Origin: a virus
DNA length: 21,366 bases
IMG/VR virus record: IMGVR_UViG_3300042691_000838
Location: 1-21,366 of that record
Direction: 5' to 3' (one strand)
This document shows positions 1-6,614 of this stretch, piece after piece. The notes below the pieces were generated by a model. It did no database searches, was not told the DNA's origin, and worked only from the letters and a program-made list of their open reading frames with translations. Within the stretch, counting starts at the first letter, position 1. Every line of letters begins with the position of its first letter. The position numbers were made by a program, and so were the translations under genes.

Positions 1-251
1 TTGTGTACTACCGCATGCGCCGTATTCAGGACGCTGGCTCTGGTGTAACTGTCCAAGACATTCCATTCCGCTTTATCCCCTGCATGGTGGCAGGATTGGC
101 CTATCTGTTGAGCATGAAGTTGCCAGATGTTGATCCAAACCGTGTAATGGGTCTAAAGGCTGAGTATGAACAGCAGTGGGAATTGGCCCAGTCGGAAGAC
201 CGCGATACCTCTCCGTTGAGGTTTGTGCCAAGGAATTTGTTCTATGCCTAA
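1..251 (+). CDS. Head-tail connector-type virion protein, C-terminal part (5' partial)
   Basis: This is the last ~82 residues of a gene that starts before the window; the frame is open to base 1, so the GTG at base 3 is probably internal. The segment is a helical, charged C-terminus with RFIPCMVAGLAYLLSMKLP followed by a Lys/Glu-rich helix and an acidic SEDRD turn ending in RFVPRNLFYA. A hydrophobic 'AGLAYYL' helix followed by LKxEYExQ and EDRD is, from memory, typical of phage connector or tail-adaptor proteins next to the portal and capsid genes. That assignment is an inference from pattern and position. The stop overlaps the next gene by 8 bases. Confidence 0.5.
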   Translation, partial: VYYRMRRIQDAGSGVTVQDIPFRFIPCMVAGLAYLLSMKLPDVDPNRVMGLKAEYEQQWELAQSEDRDTSPLRFVPRNLFYA

Positions 252-672
252 TCGGTTTGCTTCCGGTAAGCATGCAATTGCTGAATGCGACCGTTGTGCG
301 CAGAGGTACATGCTCAAGGAACTAAAGACACAGGTAGTCAAGACTAAGCCATTTAAGGTCAAAGTTTGCCCCGCATGTTGGGATCCCGATCAGCCACAGT
401 TGCAACTGGGTATGTATCCAGTTAATGATCCGCAAGCTGTGCGTGAGCCGCGCCCCGATGTGAGCTACCAAGTTTCTGGCCAAAGTGGCCTACAGATTTT
501 GCTAACGGACAGCACCACTCAAGATGGGTTTGGATATCCAGAGCAAGGTAGTCGGGTCTTTCAATGGGGGTACAACCCTGTTGGTGGCGCAAGTGGGTTT
601 GATACACTTTTAACGCCAAATAACTTGGTGTTAGCGATAGAACTTGGTACAGTTACGGTTACAACGACATAA
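244..672 (+). CDS. Small zinc-ribbon phage protein
   Basis: 142 aa. An N-terminal zinc-ribbon is visible: a CDRC pair (C15, C18) and a CPAC pair (C42, C45) flank a Lys-rich hairpin, so one structural zinc is expected. After it comes CWDPDQPQLQLG and a DPQAVREPRPD stretch, then a beta-rich C-terminus ending in TVTVTTT. Proteins of this shape sit beside head-tail adaptor genes in many environmental phages; their role is not established. An in-frame GTG at 223 would add seven residues, but the ATG at 244 follows AAGGA (about 230-234) at usable spacing and gives the ordinary start MPNRF. It overlaps the previous gene by 8 bases. Confidence 0.75.
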   Translation: MPNRFASGKHAIAECDRCAQRYMLKELKTQVVKTKPFKVKVCPACWDPDQPQLQLGMYPVNDPQAVREPRPDVSYQVSGQSGLQILLTDSTTQDGFGYPEQGSRVFQWGYNPVGGASGFDTLLTPNNLVLAIELGTVTVTTT

Positions 673-682
673 GGAGTCGAAC

Positions 683-886
683 ATGGACAAAGCAGATTTG
701 AAACAAGACAAAAAGATGGTAGCTGGAGCCGTGCACAAGCACGAGAAGAAGCTGCATCCCGGTCAGCCTATGACAAAGTTTGCCAAAGGCGGTAAAACTA
801 ACCTGCAAATGAAGCAGTTGGGTCGTGGTCTAGCCAAGGTGGCTAACCAGAAGAAGTCTTCCTTTACCTACAAAAAAGGCGGTTGA
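683..886 (+). CDS. Small basic phage protein
   Basis: 67 aa, very lysine-rich, starting MDKADLKQDKKMVAGAVHKH, with a central HPGQPMTKFAKGG and a basic C-terminus ending TYKKGG. I recognise the general pattern (xAD-x-xQDKKMV...HPG...KGG) from environmental phages but know of no assigned function. The charge suggests nucleic acid or acidic-protein binding, which is only inference. The ATG at 683 is preceded by AAGGAGTCGAAC, a strong ribosome binding site; an ATG at 644 in the same frame lies inside the previous gene and has none. One base separates its stop from the next gene. Confidence 0.75.
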   Translation: MDKADLKQDKKMVAGAVHKHEKKLHPGQPMTKFAKGGKTNLQMKQLGRGLAKVANQKKSSFTYKKGG

Positions 887-887
887 T

Positions 888-1154
888 ATGGCAACTTTTA
901 GCAAAAAAATGATGGGCAAAGAAGTTGGTGATGCCAGCGTCTATGCTCCGCCCCATAACATGAGCGGCGAAGCGGGTGTGGACATCAAGAACAGCGGCTA
1001 CCAAGGTGGCAATCGTTTGACCGCCAATGATGTGAACATGTCTGTTGGTAACATCAGCCGTGATCCATACAAAGCACCTAAGACTTCTGGCATTAAAATT
1101 CGCGGTACTGGCGCAGCTACTAAAGGTGTGATGGCCCGAGGCCCAATGGCTTGA
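888..1154 (+). CDS. Small conserved-looking phage protein
   Basis: 88 aa. It begins MATFSKKMMGKEVGDASVYAP and is rich in Gly, Asn and Lys without hydrophobic segments or cysteines, so it is a soluble, probably poorly structured protein. The motifs NRLTANDVNMSVGNISRDPYK and a Gly/Ala-rich basic end are visible. It lies between the basic 67-aa protein and the adaptor-like gene with one-base gaps, so it is co-transcribed with virion genes. I do not recognise a function; a small head or tail accessory protein is the reasonable guess from context. Confidence 0.65.
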   Translation: MATFSKKMMGKEVGDASVYAPPHNMSGEAGVDIKNSGYQGGNRLTANDVNMSVGNISRDPYKAPKTSGIKIRGTGAATKGVMARGPMA

Positions 1155-1155
1155 T

Positions 1156-1854
1156 ATGAATTACACGCAACTGTTCGATACCATTCAGTCGTACACGGAA
1201 AATAACTTTCCGGATTTCACTCTTGCCAGTGGCGGGATAGAGACGACTACCGAACAGATCAATCGGTTTATTGAACAAGCCGAACTACGCATATATAACA
1301 CGGTGCAGTTTCCGTTTTTGCGTAAAAATATGACGGGTAATATTCAGTCGGGCAACAAGTACCTTCAAGCGCCAAACGACTATCTGGCTACATACTCTTT
1401 AGCTGTGATAGATGCGTCTGGTAACTACGAGTACTTGTTAAACAAAGACGTAAACTTCATTCGCCAGTCATACCCTAATCCAACTACAGATGTTGGCATT
1501 CCAAAGTACTACGCATTATTTGGCCCAGCATTGTCGGGTAGTGTAATTACAACTGAACTGACGTTTATTCTTGGCCCAACACCTGATACTACTTATACGG
1601 CAGAGCTTCATTTCTATTACTACCCAGAGTCAATCACGACTGCGGGTACGTCATGGCTTGGTGACAACTTTGACACAGTGCTTCTGTATGGAGCACTGGT
1701 GGAGGCTTACACCTACATGAAAGGCGAAGCAGACATGCTTGCCTTATACGATGGCAAATACAAAGAAGCCCTTGCACAAGCTAAACGTTTGGGTGATGGT
1801 ATGGAGCGTCAGGATGCCTATCGTTCTGGTCAATATAGACAGGCGGTGACCTGA
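1156..1854 (+). CDS. Head-tail adaptor-like protein (SU10/gp6-type)
   Basis: 232 aa. The N-terminus is helical (MNYTQLFDTIQSYTENNFPD, then EQINRFIEQAELRIYN and VQFPFLRKN), the middle is beta-rich (KYLQAPNDYLATYSLAV, then a segment with PKYYALFGP and ELTFILGPTPD), and the C-terminus is again helical with VLLYGALVEAYTYMKGEADM and a Lys-rich amphipathic helix. This helix-beta-helix order with 'QAPxDyl' and 'lLYGALveAy.fmkgd' is what I associate with adaptor proteins of podoviruses (SU10-like, loosely T7 gp11/P22 gp4 analogues), which form a ring under the portal. The family assignment is from memory; the adaptor role is inference. It ends in a TGATG overlap with the next gene. Confidence 0.6.
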   Translation: MNYTQLFDTIQSYTENNFPDFTLASGGIETTTEQINRFIEQAELRIYNTVQFPFLRKNMTGNIQSGNKYLQAPNDYLATYSLAVIDASGNYEYLLNKDVNFIRQSYPNPTTDVGIPKYYALFGPALSGSVITTELTFILGPTPDTTYTAELHFYYYPESITTAGTSWLGDNFDTVLLYGALVEAYTYMKGEADMLALYDGKYKEALAQAKRLGDGMERQDAYRSGQYRQAVT

Positions 1855-2276
1855 TGGCTTTTACAGGTAACTACTCCTGCAATACGTTGCGGACTGGCTT
1901 GATTAACGGGACGTTGAATTTTTCAACTGACACGTTTTATTTGGCGTTGTATACAAACTCTGCTACTTTGAATCAGCTTACTGCGGCGTATACATCCGAT
2001 GGTGAGACTTCTGGTGGTAACTACGTAGCTGGTGGCCAAGTGGTTACGGCAACAGTTAATACGGCGCTAGGTTCAAACAGTAGTACTATTTACGTTAATT
2101 TTTCTAGCCCAGCTTGGACTGGCGCAATTACGGCTCGGGGAGCTTTAATTTATAAAGCTGGGGCTAATGGCGCTGTCTGCGTTCTGGACTTTGGGAATAA
2201 CATAACATCGACTGGTACTTTCACTGTAACGATGCCTGCTAACACTAGCACGGCTGCACTCATTAGACTTGTATAG
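1854..2276 (+). CDS. Beta-rich virion protein, paralogue of the 2497 gene
   Basis: 140 aa, rich in Thr, Asn and aromatic beta strands, no charged clusters and only two cysteines. Visible landmarks are FYLALYTNSATL, GETSGGNYVAGGQVVT, a central NFSSPAWTGAITARGALIYK and the C-terminal TFTVTMPANTSTAALIRL. The same landmarks in the same order occur in the protein at 2497-2988 (YVAGG; TFTLTMPSNT-TALIRL), so the two are paralogues. A beta-sandwich decoration, tail or fibre-associated protein is likely from composition and position between adaptor and fibres, but the exact role is unknown. The start ATG overlaps the adaptor stop by one base (TGATG). Confidence 0.65.
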   Translation: MAFTGNYSCNTLRTGLINGTLNFSTDTFYLALYTNSATLNQLTAAYTSDGETSGGNYVAGGQVVTATVNTALGSNSSTIYVNFSSPAWTGAITARGALIYKAGANGAVCVLDFGNNITSTGTFTVTMPANTSTAALIRLV

Positions 2277-2284
2277 GAGAAAAC

Positions 2285-2479
2285 ATGGCACTGGTTACAA
2301 CCACCAAAGGCGAAATGGACGAATCTCTTCTTGAGAAAAAAGAAGGTTCAGTCGATAATGACCACGAGTACACGACTTGGGTTGAGTATTGGCATGAAGG
2401 TGAGTTGGTTCACCGTTCGGCGCATGTGCAACTAAAGAAATCGGTGGGGATAAAAGTCGAAGCCGCATCTTTTGGTTAA
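2285..2479 (+). CDS. 64-aa charged protein of unknown function
   Basis: 64 aa. It starts MALVTTTKGEMDESLLEKK and contains an acidic/aromatic centre (DNDHEYTTWVEYWHEGELVHRS) ending SVGIKVEAASFG. Its charged composition contrasts with the Thr/Gly-rich virion proteins on both sides. It has a good ribosome binding site (AGGAGAAAAC before the ATG) and lies between the two paralogues, eight bases after the first. I do not recognise the family; the position suggests a small virion or assembly factor. Confidence 0.6.
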   Translation: MALVTTTKGEMDESLLEKKEGSVDNDHEYTTWVEYWHEGELVHRSAHVQLKKSVGIKVEAASFG

Positions 2480-2496
2480 TTTTTTAAGGAACTATT

Positions 2497-2988
2497 ATGG
2501 CAAATACACAATCAATGTGCACCTCGTTTATGAGCGATCTGTTGGTCGGTGGCCAACAACTAGGCGCTGTAACTCTGGTTTCTCGCACCAGTTTAACTGC
2601 TCCAACTACAGACACAGTTAAAGCTGCGTTGTACTTGGCATCTGCAACCATTAATGCTTCCACCACTGTTTATACAGTAACGGGTGAAGTGTCGGGCACA
2701 GGCTATGTTGCTGGTGGTGTGACGGTAACTAATGCCACTGCGCCCACTTCAACAAACTCGTCTGCAACAGCAGGCGTTGCGTACTGGACTCCTTCGGCAA
2801 GTATTACGTACACAACCGTGACTTTGACCACGGCGTTTGATGCGGTGTTGTTGTACAACTCCACCCAGAATAACAAGGCAATTAGTGTTCATACCTTTGG
2901 TTCGCAGACAATTACTGCTGGCACGTTCACGTTGACAATGCCATCGAATACAACTTCGACTGCTTTGATTCGTTTGGCTACAACCTAA
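2497..2988 (+). CDS. Beta-rich virion protein, paralogue of the 1854 gene
   Basis: 163 aa. After MANTQSMCTSFMSDLLVGG the protein is a series of Thr/Ser/Val beta strands: a VKAALYLASATINAS strand pair, a GEVSGTGYVAGGVTV hairpin, an AYWTPSASITYTTVTLTTA segment and the end TFTLTMPSNTTSTALIRLA. The YVAGG hairpin and the TFTxTMPxNT...ALIRL end are shared with the 1854 gene, pointing to duplication followed by strong divergence, with an extra N-terminal segment here. The family seems common in environmental podovirus genomes; a tail or decoration role is inference. The ribosome binding site is AAGGA before the ATG. Confidence 0.65.
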   Translation: MANTQSMCTSFMSDLLVGGQQLGAVTLVSRTSLTAPTTDTVKAALYLASATINASTTVYTVTGEVSGTGYVAGGVTVTNATAPTSTNSSATAGVAYWTPSASITYTTVTLTTAFDAVLLYNSTQNNKAISVHTFGSQTITAGTFTLTMPSNTTSTALIRLATT

Positions 2989-2994
2989 TAGGGT

Positions 2995-3012
2995 CGGTGG
3001 GGTAACTCACCG
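2995..3012 (+). promoter_or_regulatory. Possible small hairpin touching the ribosome binding site of the repeat protein
   Basis: In the 32-base gap after the 2497 gene, CGGTG (2995-2999) can pair with CACCG (3008-3012). The closing G is also the first base of the GGAG Shine-Dalgarno (3012-3015) of the 3021 gene. No T-run follows, so it is not an intrinsic terminator. Five pairs are weak, so any effect on translation is speculative. Confidence 0.2.
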
Positions 3013-3020
3013 GAGTAGCC

Positions 3021-3869
3021 ATGTTTGGAATCTCCGCATTTGCCGAAGCGCCGTTCGCCTCGCTTGCGGGGCAGACAGTAGTTGTTGCTCTTACCGGCGT
3101 TCAGGCGTCTGGCGCGGTAGGAACAGTTGCGGTTGGCGCTAGGTCTAAAGCCCTAACAGGCGTAGCAGCTACGGGCGCAGTTGGCTCAGTTACGGAAACT
3201 AATAGCCCAACAGAAAACGGAGTAGTTGCTACAGGTGCAGTTGGTACAGTTGTTCAAAGTAGAACGGTTGCTCTCACAGGAGTTTCTGCTTCGGGCGCAG
3301 TTGGCACGGTTGTCCAAAGTAGGTCTAAAGCTCTTACCGGAGTTTCTGCTTCGGGCGCAGTTGGAAATCTTACCGAGACTAACAGCCCAACAGAAAACGG
3401 CGTAGTTGCCAATGGTTTTGTAGGCACGGTTGTCCAAAGTAGAACAGTTGCGTTGAATGGTGTAGCAGCCTCTGGCGCAGTTGGAAATGTTACCGAAACT
3501 AATAATCCAACTGAAAACGGTGTAGTAGCTACAGGCGCAGTAGGTTCCGTCACCCCAAGTCGGACTGTAGCGTTGACTGGTGTAGTAGCCTCTGGTGCGG
3601 TGGGTGATGTTACAGAAACAAATAATCCAACCGAAGATGGCGTAGTAGCTACCGGTAGTGTGGGGTCAGTGGGGTCAAGTCGGACGGTTGCAATAACCGG
3701 AGTACAAGCTAGTGGCCAAGTTGGTACAGTAAATTATTTTTATTGGACAACAATTGATGACAGCGGGACTCCAAACTGGCAAAATGTGAGCAACAGCGGG
3801 ACTCCAAACTGGCAAAATGTGAATAATGTACAAGCGCCAAATTGGGAAGATGTTGAAATGGTTGTGTAA
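3021..3869 (+). CDS. Virion protein made of eleven ~20-residue tandem repeats
   Basis: 282 aa. After a short N-terminal leader (MFGISAFAEAPFASLAG) the protein is eleven copies of a unit with the core GVxAxGAVGxV, about residues 26-237. Each unit is closed by one of two alternating linkers, VQSRTVALT-like or TETNSPTEN-like. The C-terminus carries three copies of a Trp motif, SGTPNWQNV, SGTPNWQNV and QAPNWEDV. Such regular Gly/Ala/Val repeats form repetitive beta structures (solenoid or stacked hairpins), and the 'PNWxxV' tail is often seen at the end of phage virion proteins. It probably forms an elongated tail or fibre component; this is inference. The small protein at 16756 carries two copies of the same core. 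Confidence 0.7.
   Translation: MFGISAFAEAPFASLAGQTVVVALTGVQASGAVGTVAVGARSKALTGVAATGAVGSVTETNSPTENGVVATGAVGTVVQSRTVALTGVSASGAVGTVVQSRSKALTGVSASGAVGNLTETNSPTENGVVANGFVGTVVQSRTVALNGVAASGAVGNVTETNNPTENGVVATGAVGSVTPSRTVALTGVVASGAVGDVTETNNPTEDGVVATGSVGSVGSSRTVAITGVQASGQVGTVNYFYWTTIDDSGTPNWQNVSNSGTPNWQNVNNVQAPNWEDVEMVV
3096..3731 (+). repeat. Eleven-unit, 60-bp tandem repeat with alternating A/B linkers
   Basis: Units start at 3096, 3159, 3219, 3279, 3339, 3399, 3459, 3519, 3579, 3639 and 3699: the first is 63 bp, the next nine are 60 bp, and the eleventh keeps only its core. The core GVxASGAVGxV is constant. The linker alternates between an Arg/Ala/Leu type (A) and an acidic Thr/Asn/Pro type (B) in the order A B A A B A B A B A, with one break. 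Bases differ mostly at third positions, so the protein repeat appears to be selected. Confidence 0.9.
3760..3822 (+). repeat. 30-bp exact direct repeat, period 33
   Basis: Bases 3760-3789 recur exactly at 3793-3822 and encode SGTPNWQNV twice in frame. A third, degenerate copy (QAPNWEDV) follows at about 3830-3856. The exact identity indicates a recent duplication or slippage event within the coding sequence. Confidence 0.9.
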
Positions 3870-3878
3870 GGAAAGAAT

Positions 3879-5624
3879 ATGGCTCTAGTTTTAGCAGATC
3901 GCGTTAAAGAAACCACTACCACGACTGGTACGGGGACAGTGACTCTGCTTGGCGCATCCACAGGGTTTCAGTCTTTTGCTGTGATTGGCAATGGCAACAC
4001 AACTTATTACACCATTGCAGGGCAGACTGGTAGTCAGTGGGAAGTAGGTATTGGTACGTACACTTCTTCTGGTACAACACTTGCCCGTACTACGGTTTTA
4101 GCAAATAGCGCAGGAACCCAACCATCGGCTTTATCATTCTCAGCCGGTACAAAAGATGTGTTTGTTACATATCCATCACAAAAATCGGTATCCACCGACA
4201 CACTGGCCTACCCGCCAGCCATTGGCTCTACAACTCCTGCGGCTGGTTCGTTCACATCGGTGACCGTCCCTGTTGCTTCTGGCAACGCTGTTATTTCCCC
4301 TAACACCAGCATCACAGGTTGGCTGTACTCAGGTAATAGTTTTTCTGTTGGCGGTCAGGAAACATCACCCACAGGTTTGTTTATTGGCTCTAATGGTACA
4401 AAGATGTACGTCAATGGCTCATCTGGTGACGATGTAAACGAATATACACTTGGAACTGCTTGGAACATTACGACAGCTACGTTTGTCACTACATTTTCTA
4501 CAGCTGCACAGGATAGTGCGCCACAAGACATCTTTTTTAAACCAGATGGTTTGTCAATGTTTGTTATGGGAAGTACAAACGACACAGTTTATCAATACAC
4601 GCTTAGTACGGCTTGGGACATTTCGACAGCATCATACGCCAGCAAGTCTTTTAGCGTTACAACGCAGGAAGCAACACCACTTGGTCTTTGGTTTAAACCA
4701 GATGGTTTAGTAATGTATGTCATTGGGTCAAGTTCTGACACAGTATTTCAGTACACACTTGGAACTGCGTGGGATGTGTCAACAGCAACTTATGCAAGTA
4801 TTTCGTTTAGTGTTGCATCACAAGAAGGTTCGGCTAACCAAGTCAACCTGAGTGCTGACGGCACAAAGATGTGGGTGGTTGGTACAACTGGCGATGACAT
4901 TTGGGAATACACACTTGGTACGGCTTGGAATGTAAGCACAGCAACTCCCGTCAACAACTTCTATATTGGTTTTCAAGATACTAGCCCAAATGGATTGTAT
5001 ATTGATTCCACAGCGGCTAATCGTGTGTATCTTGTGGGAAGTACAACAGATACAGTTTACCAATACAACACCGCCACAAACTCTGTCGATTTCAGCACAG
5101 ACAAGCTGTACACACCCGGCACACTATCCATAAACGGTAACTTTGTTTCTGGTGCAAATGCTTATGTTGATGGAACTCTGGTTGTTCAAGGTGCCGTAAC
5201 TGCGGGCGGTGCCGTAACTGCAAGTTCTACTGTTGCTGTAAGTTCTACATTAACAGCGGCTGCCGCAGTAACTTTTAGCGGAACAACAACAAGTCTTTTG
5301 TTGGGAACATCACAAACAACAGGTCTTATTACTGTTGGTGGAACTACCGGCACAGGTATTATTACCGTTGGCCAGTCTACAGGCGCTCAAACGCTTAACT
5401 TGGCTACTGGTGCTACAACAAATGGTACAACCAAAACAGTCAATTTTGGCACTGCGGGTGTTTCTGGTTCAATTACTAACATTAACATAGGCTCTGCTGT
5501 ATCTGGGGCAACGTCATCCGTTACGGCAAATGGAAATTGGGCGTTTGCAAATGCCCCTACAGTTGGCACTGCCACACTGGCATCAAGATCATACGCACAA
5601 GCCATGCGTATTTTGGCTCTTTAA
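3879..5624 (+). CDS. Tail fibre with beta-propeller-like repeat domain
   Basis: 581 aa. The N-terminal ~110 residues ([20 protein letters not shown], then [19 protein letters not shown] and ARTTVLANS) match the N-terminal part I know from many podovirus tail-fibre and virion proteins, probably the virion-attachment part. Residues about 145-405 are five repeats of ~50 residues with the consensus [40 protein letters not shown], which reads as propeller blades. The C-terminal ~170 residues are Thr/Gly/Val-rich ([20 protein letters not shown] and similar), typical of trimeric beta-helical fibre shafts, ending [11 protein letters not shown]. The ribosome binding site is GGAAAG before the ATG. Role: adhesion or receptor recognition, inferred from architecture. 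Confidence 0.75.
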   Translation: MALVLADRVKETTTTTGTGTVTLLGASTGFQSFAVIGNGNTTYYTIAGQTGSQWEVGIGTYTSSGTTLARTTVLANSAGTQPSALSFSAGTKDVFVTYPSQKSVSTDTLAYPPAIGSTTPAAGSFTSVTVPVASGNAVISPNTSITGWLYSGNSFSVGGQETSPTGLFIGSNGTKMYVNGSSGDDVNEYTLGTAWNITTATFVTTFSTAAQDSAPQDIFFKPDGLSMFVMGSTNDTVYQYTLSTAWDISTASYASKSFSVTTQEATPLGLWFKPDGLVMYVIGSSSDTVFQYTLGTAWDVSTATYASISFSVASQEGSANQVNLSADGTKMWVVGTTGDDIWEYTLGTAWNVSTATPVNNFYIGFQDTSPNGLYIDSTAANRVYLVGSTTDTVYQYNTATNSVDFSTDKLYTPGTLSINGNFVSGANAYVDGTLVVQGAVTAGGAVTASSTVAVSSTLTAAAAVTFSGTTTSLLLGTSQTTGLITVGGTTGTGIITVGQSTGAQTLNLATGATTNGTTKTVNFGTAGVSGSITNINIGSAVSGATSSVTANGNWAFANAPTVGTATLASRSYAQAMRILAL

Positions 5625-5633
5625 GGAACTAAT

Positions 5634-6221
5634 ATGGCAGTAACCAATTTCTCCCCTCTCCTTGGTTTAGCACTACCAACTACTGGAGATTTGTCTGGTA
5701 CGTGGGGTACAACAGTCAATGACTCCATTACAAACCTGCTTGACTCGGCGGTTGCTGGCACGACTACACTTTCAGCCGATGCGGATGTAACTCTTTCAAC
5801 GACCAACGGCGCGGCTAACCAAGCACGTAATGCTATCATCTTGTGGACAGCCAGTAACGGCGCAACCACTCGGAACATCACGGCTCCAGCCCAGAGCAAA
5901 GCCTATTTGGTCATCAATGCTGGCACTGGCTCTATCGTTATTCGCGGCTCTGGCCCAACAACTGGCGTAACGGTTGCCTCCGGTGTTCGCGCCTTGGTAG
6001 CGTGGAACGGCTCTGACTTTGTGAAGATTGTCAGTAACCCAGTGGTGTTGACAACAGACGTGTCCGGTGTTCTTCCAGCCGCTAATGGTGGTACAGGGTT
6101 GTCTAGCCCGGGGGCCAACGGGAACGTTTTGGCATCTAACGGTTCGGCTTGGGTATCATCATCAAGCGCCAGCGTTTCTGCTGGTAAGTCTATTTCTTTT
6201 GCACTTGTTTTCGGTTTCTAA
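5634..6221 (+). CDS. Tail fibre/knob-type structural protein
   Basis: 195 aa. It begins MAVTNFSPLLGLALPTTGD followed by LSGTWGTTVNDSI, a start shared by many phage tail proteins from environmental genomes. It continues with beta strands (NAIILWTASNG, KAYLVINAGTGSIVIRG, VRALVAWNGSDFVKIV) and a linker, PAANGGTGLSS, then NGNVLASNGSAWV near the C-terminus. 'ANGGTGxxS...GNVLxSNGxxW' is a very common phage fibre segment that connects shaft and tip. The end is short (SISFALVFGF). It has an AAGGA ribosome binding site and lies 9 bases after the large fibre, so the two are likely partners in the same appendage. Confidence 0.7.
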   Translation: MAVTNFSPLLGLALPTTGDLSGTWGTTVNDSITNLLDSAVAGTTTLSADADVTLSTTNGAANQARNAIILWTASNGATTRNITAPAQSKAYLVINAGTGSIVIRGSGPTTGVTVASGVRALVAWNGSDFVKIVSNPVVLTTDVSGVLPAANGGTGLSSPGANGNVLASNGSAWVSSSSASVSAGKSISFALVFGF

Positions 6222-6231
6222 GGAGCTATAA

Positions 6232-6603
6232 ATGGCCAATCCAAATATCGTCAACGTAACGACAATCAATGGCGTTACAACTTTTCTTGCACCCGCTAAC
6301 ACTACAGCCAACGTGCTGTTGTCAAATGCAGCATCTTCTGGTCTGGTCTTTAAGATCAATCAGATTGTGTGTGCAAATGTTACGGGTTCTGCGGCTAACG
6401 TCACAGTGAGCATCGACAACGCCGCTGCTGGCGCTGGTACAGACTTCCCTATTGTGTCAGCAGTGTCTGTTCCAGCTAATGCGTCGCTGATTGCGGTGGA
6501 TAAGACTACAGCTATCTACTTGATGGAGAACCAATCTATCGTTGTGACCAGCGGTACAAGTGCTGCCATCTCATATACTATTAGCTACGAATCTATCGCT
6601 TAA
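6232..6603 (+). CDS. Small beta-rich virion protein
   Basis: 123 aa, starting MANPNIVNVTTINGVTTFLA and consisting of alternating strands (ANVLLSNAASSGLVFKINQI, AANVTVSIDNAAAG, ASLIAVDKTTAIYLMENQS, AISYTISYESIA). The pattern 'VxKINxI...sNVTVsI...iaVDKttaIYLmEnqSI' is one I associate with small structural proteins in cyanophage- and pelagiphage-like genomes; I know no assigned biochemical role. It is presumably a beta-sandwich on the tail or fibre. It lies inside the fibre cassette with an AAGGAG ribosome binding site directly upstream. Confidence 0.65.
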   Translation: MANPNIVNVTTINGVTTFLAPANTTANVLLSNAASSGLVFKINQIVCANVTGSAANVTVSIDNAAAGAGTDFPIVSAVSVPANASLIAVDKTTAIYLMENQSIVVTSGTSAAISYTISYESIA

Positions 6604-6614
6604 AGGGGTAGCCC

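Noticed and set aside
223-243. Upstream GTG start for the zinc-ribbon protein
   Set aside because: It would lengthen the overlap with the previous gene and lacks a ribosome binding site; ATG 244 is the better start.
3096-3731. CRISPR array
   Set aside because: Repeats are contiguous 60-bp coding units without unique spacers and lie in an intact reading frame.
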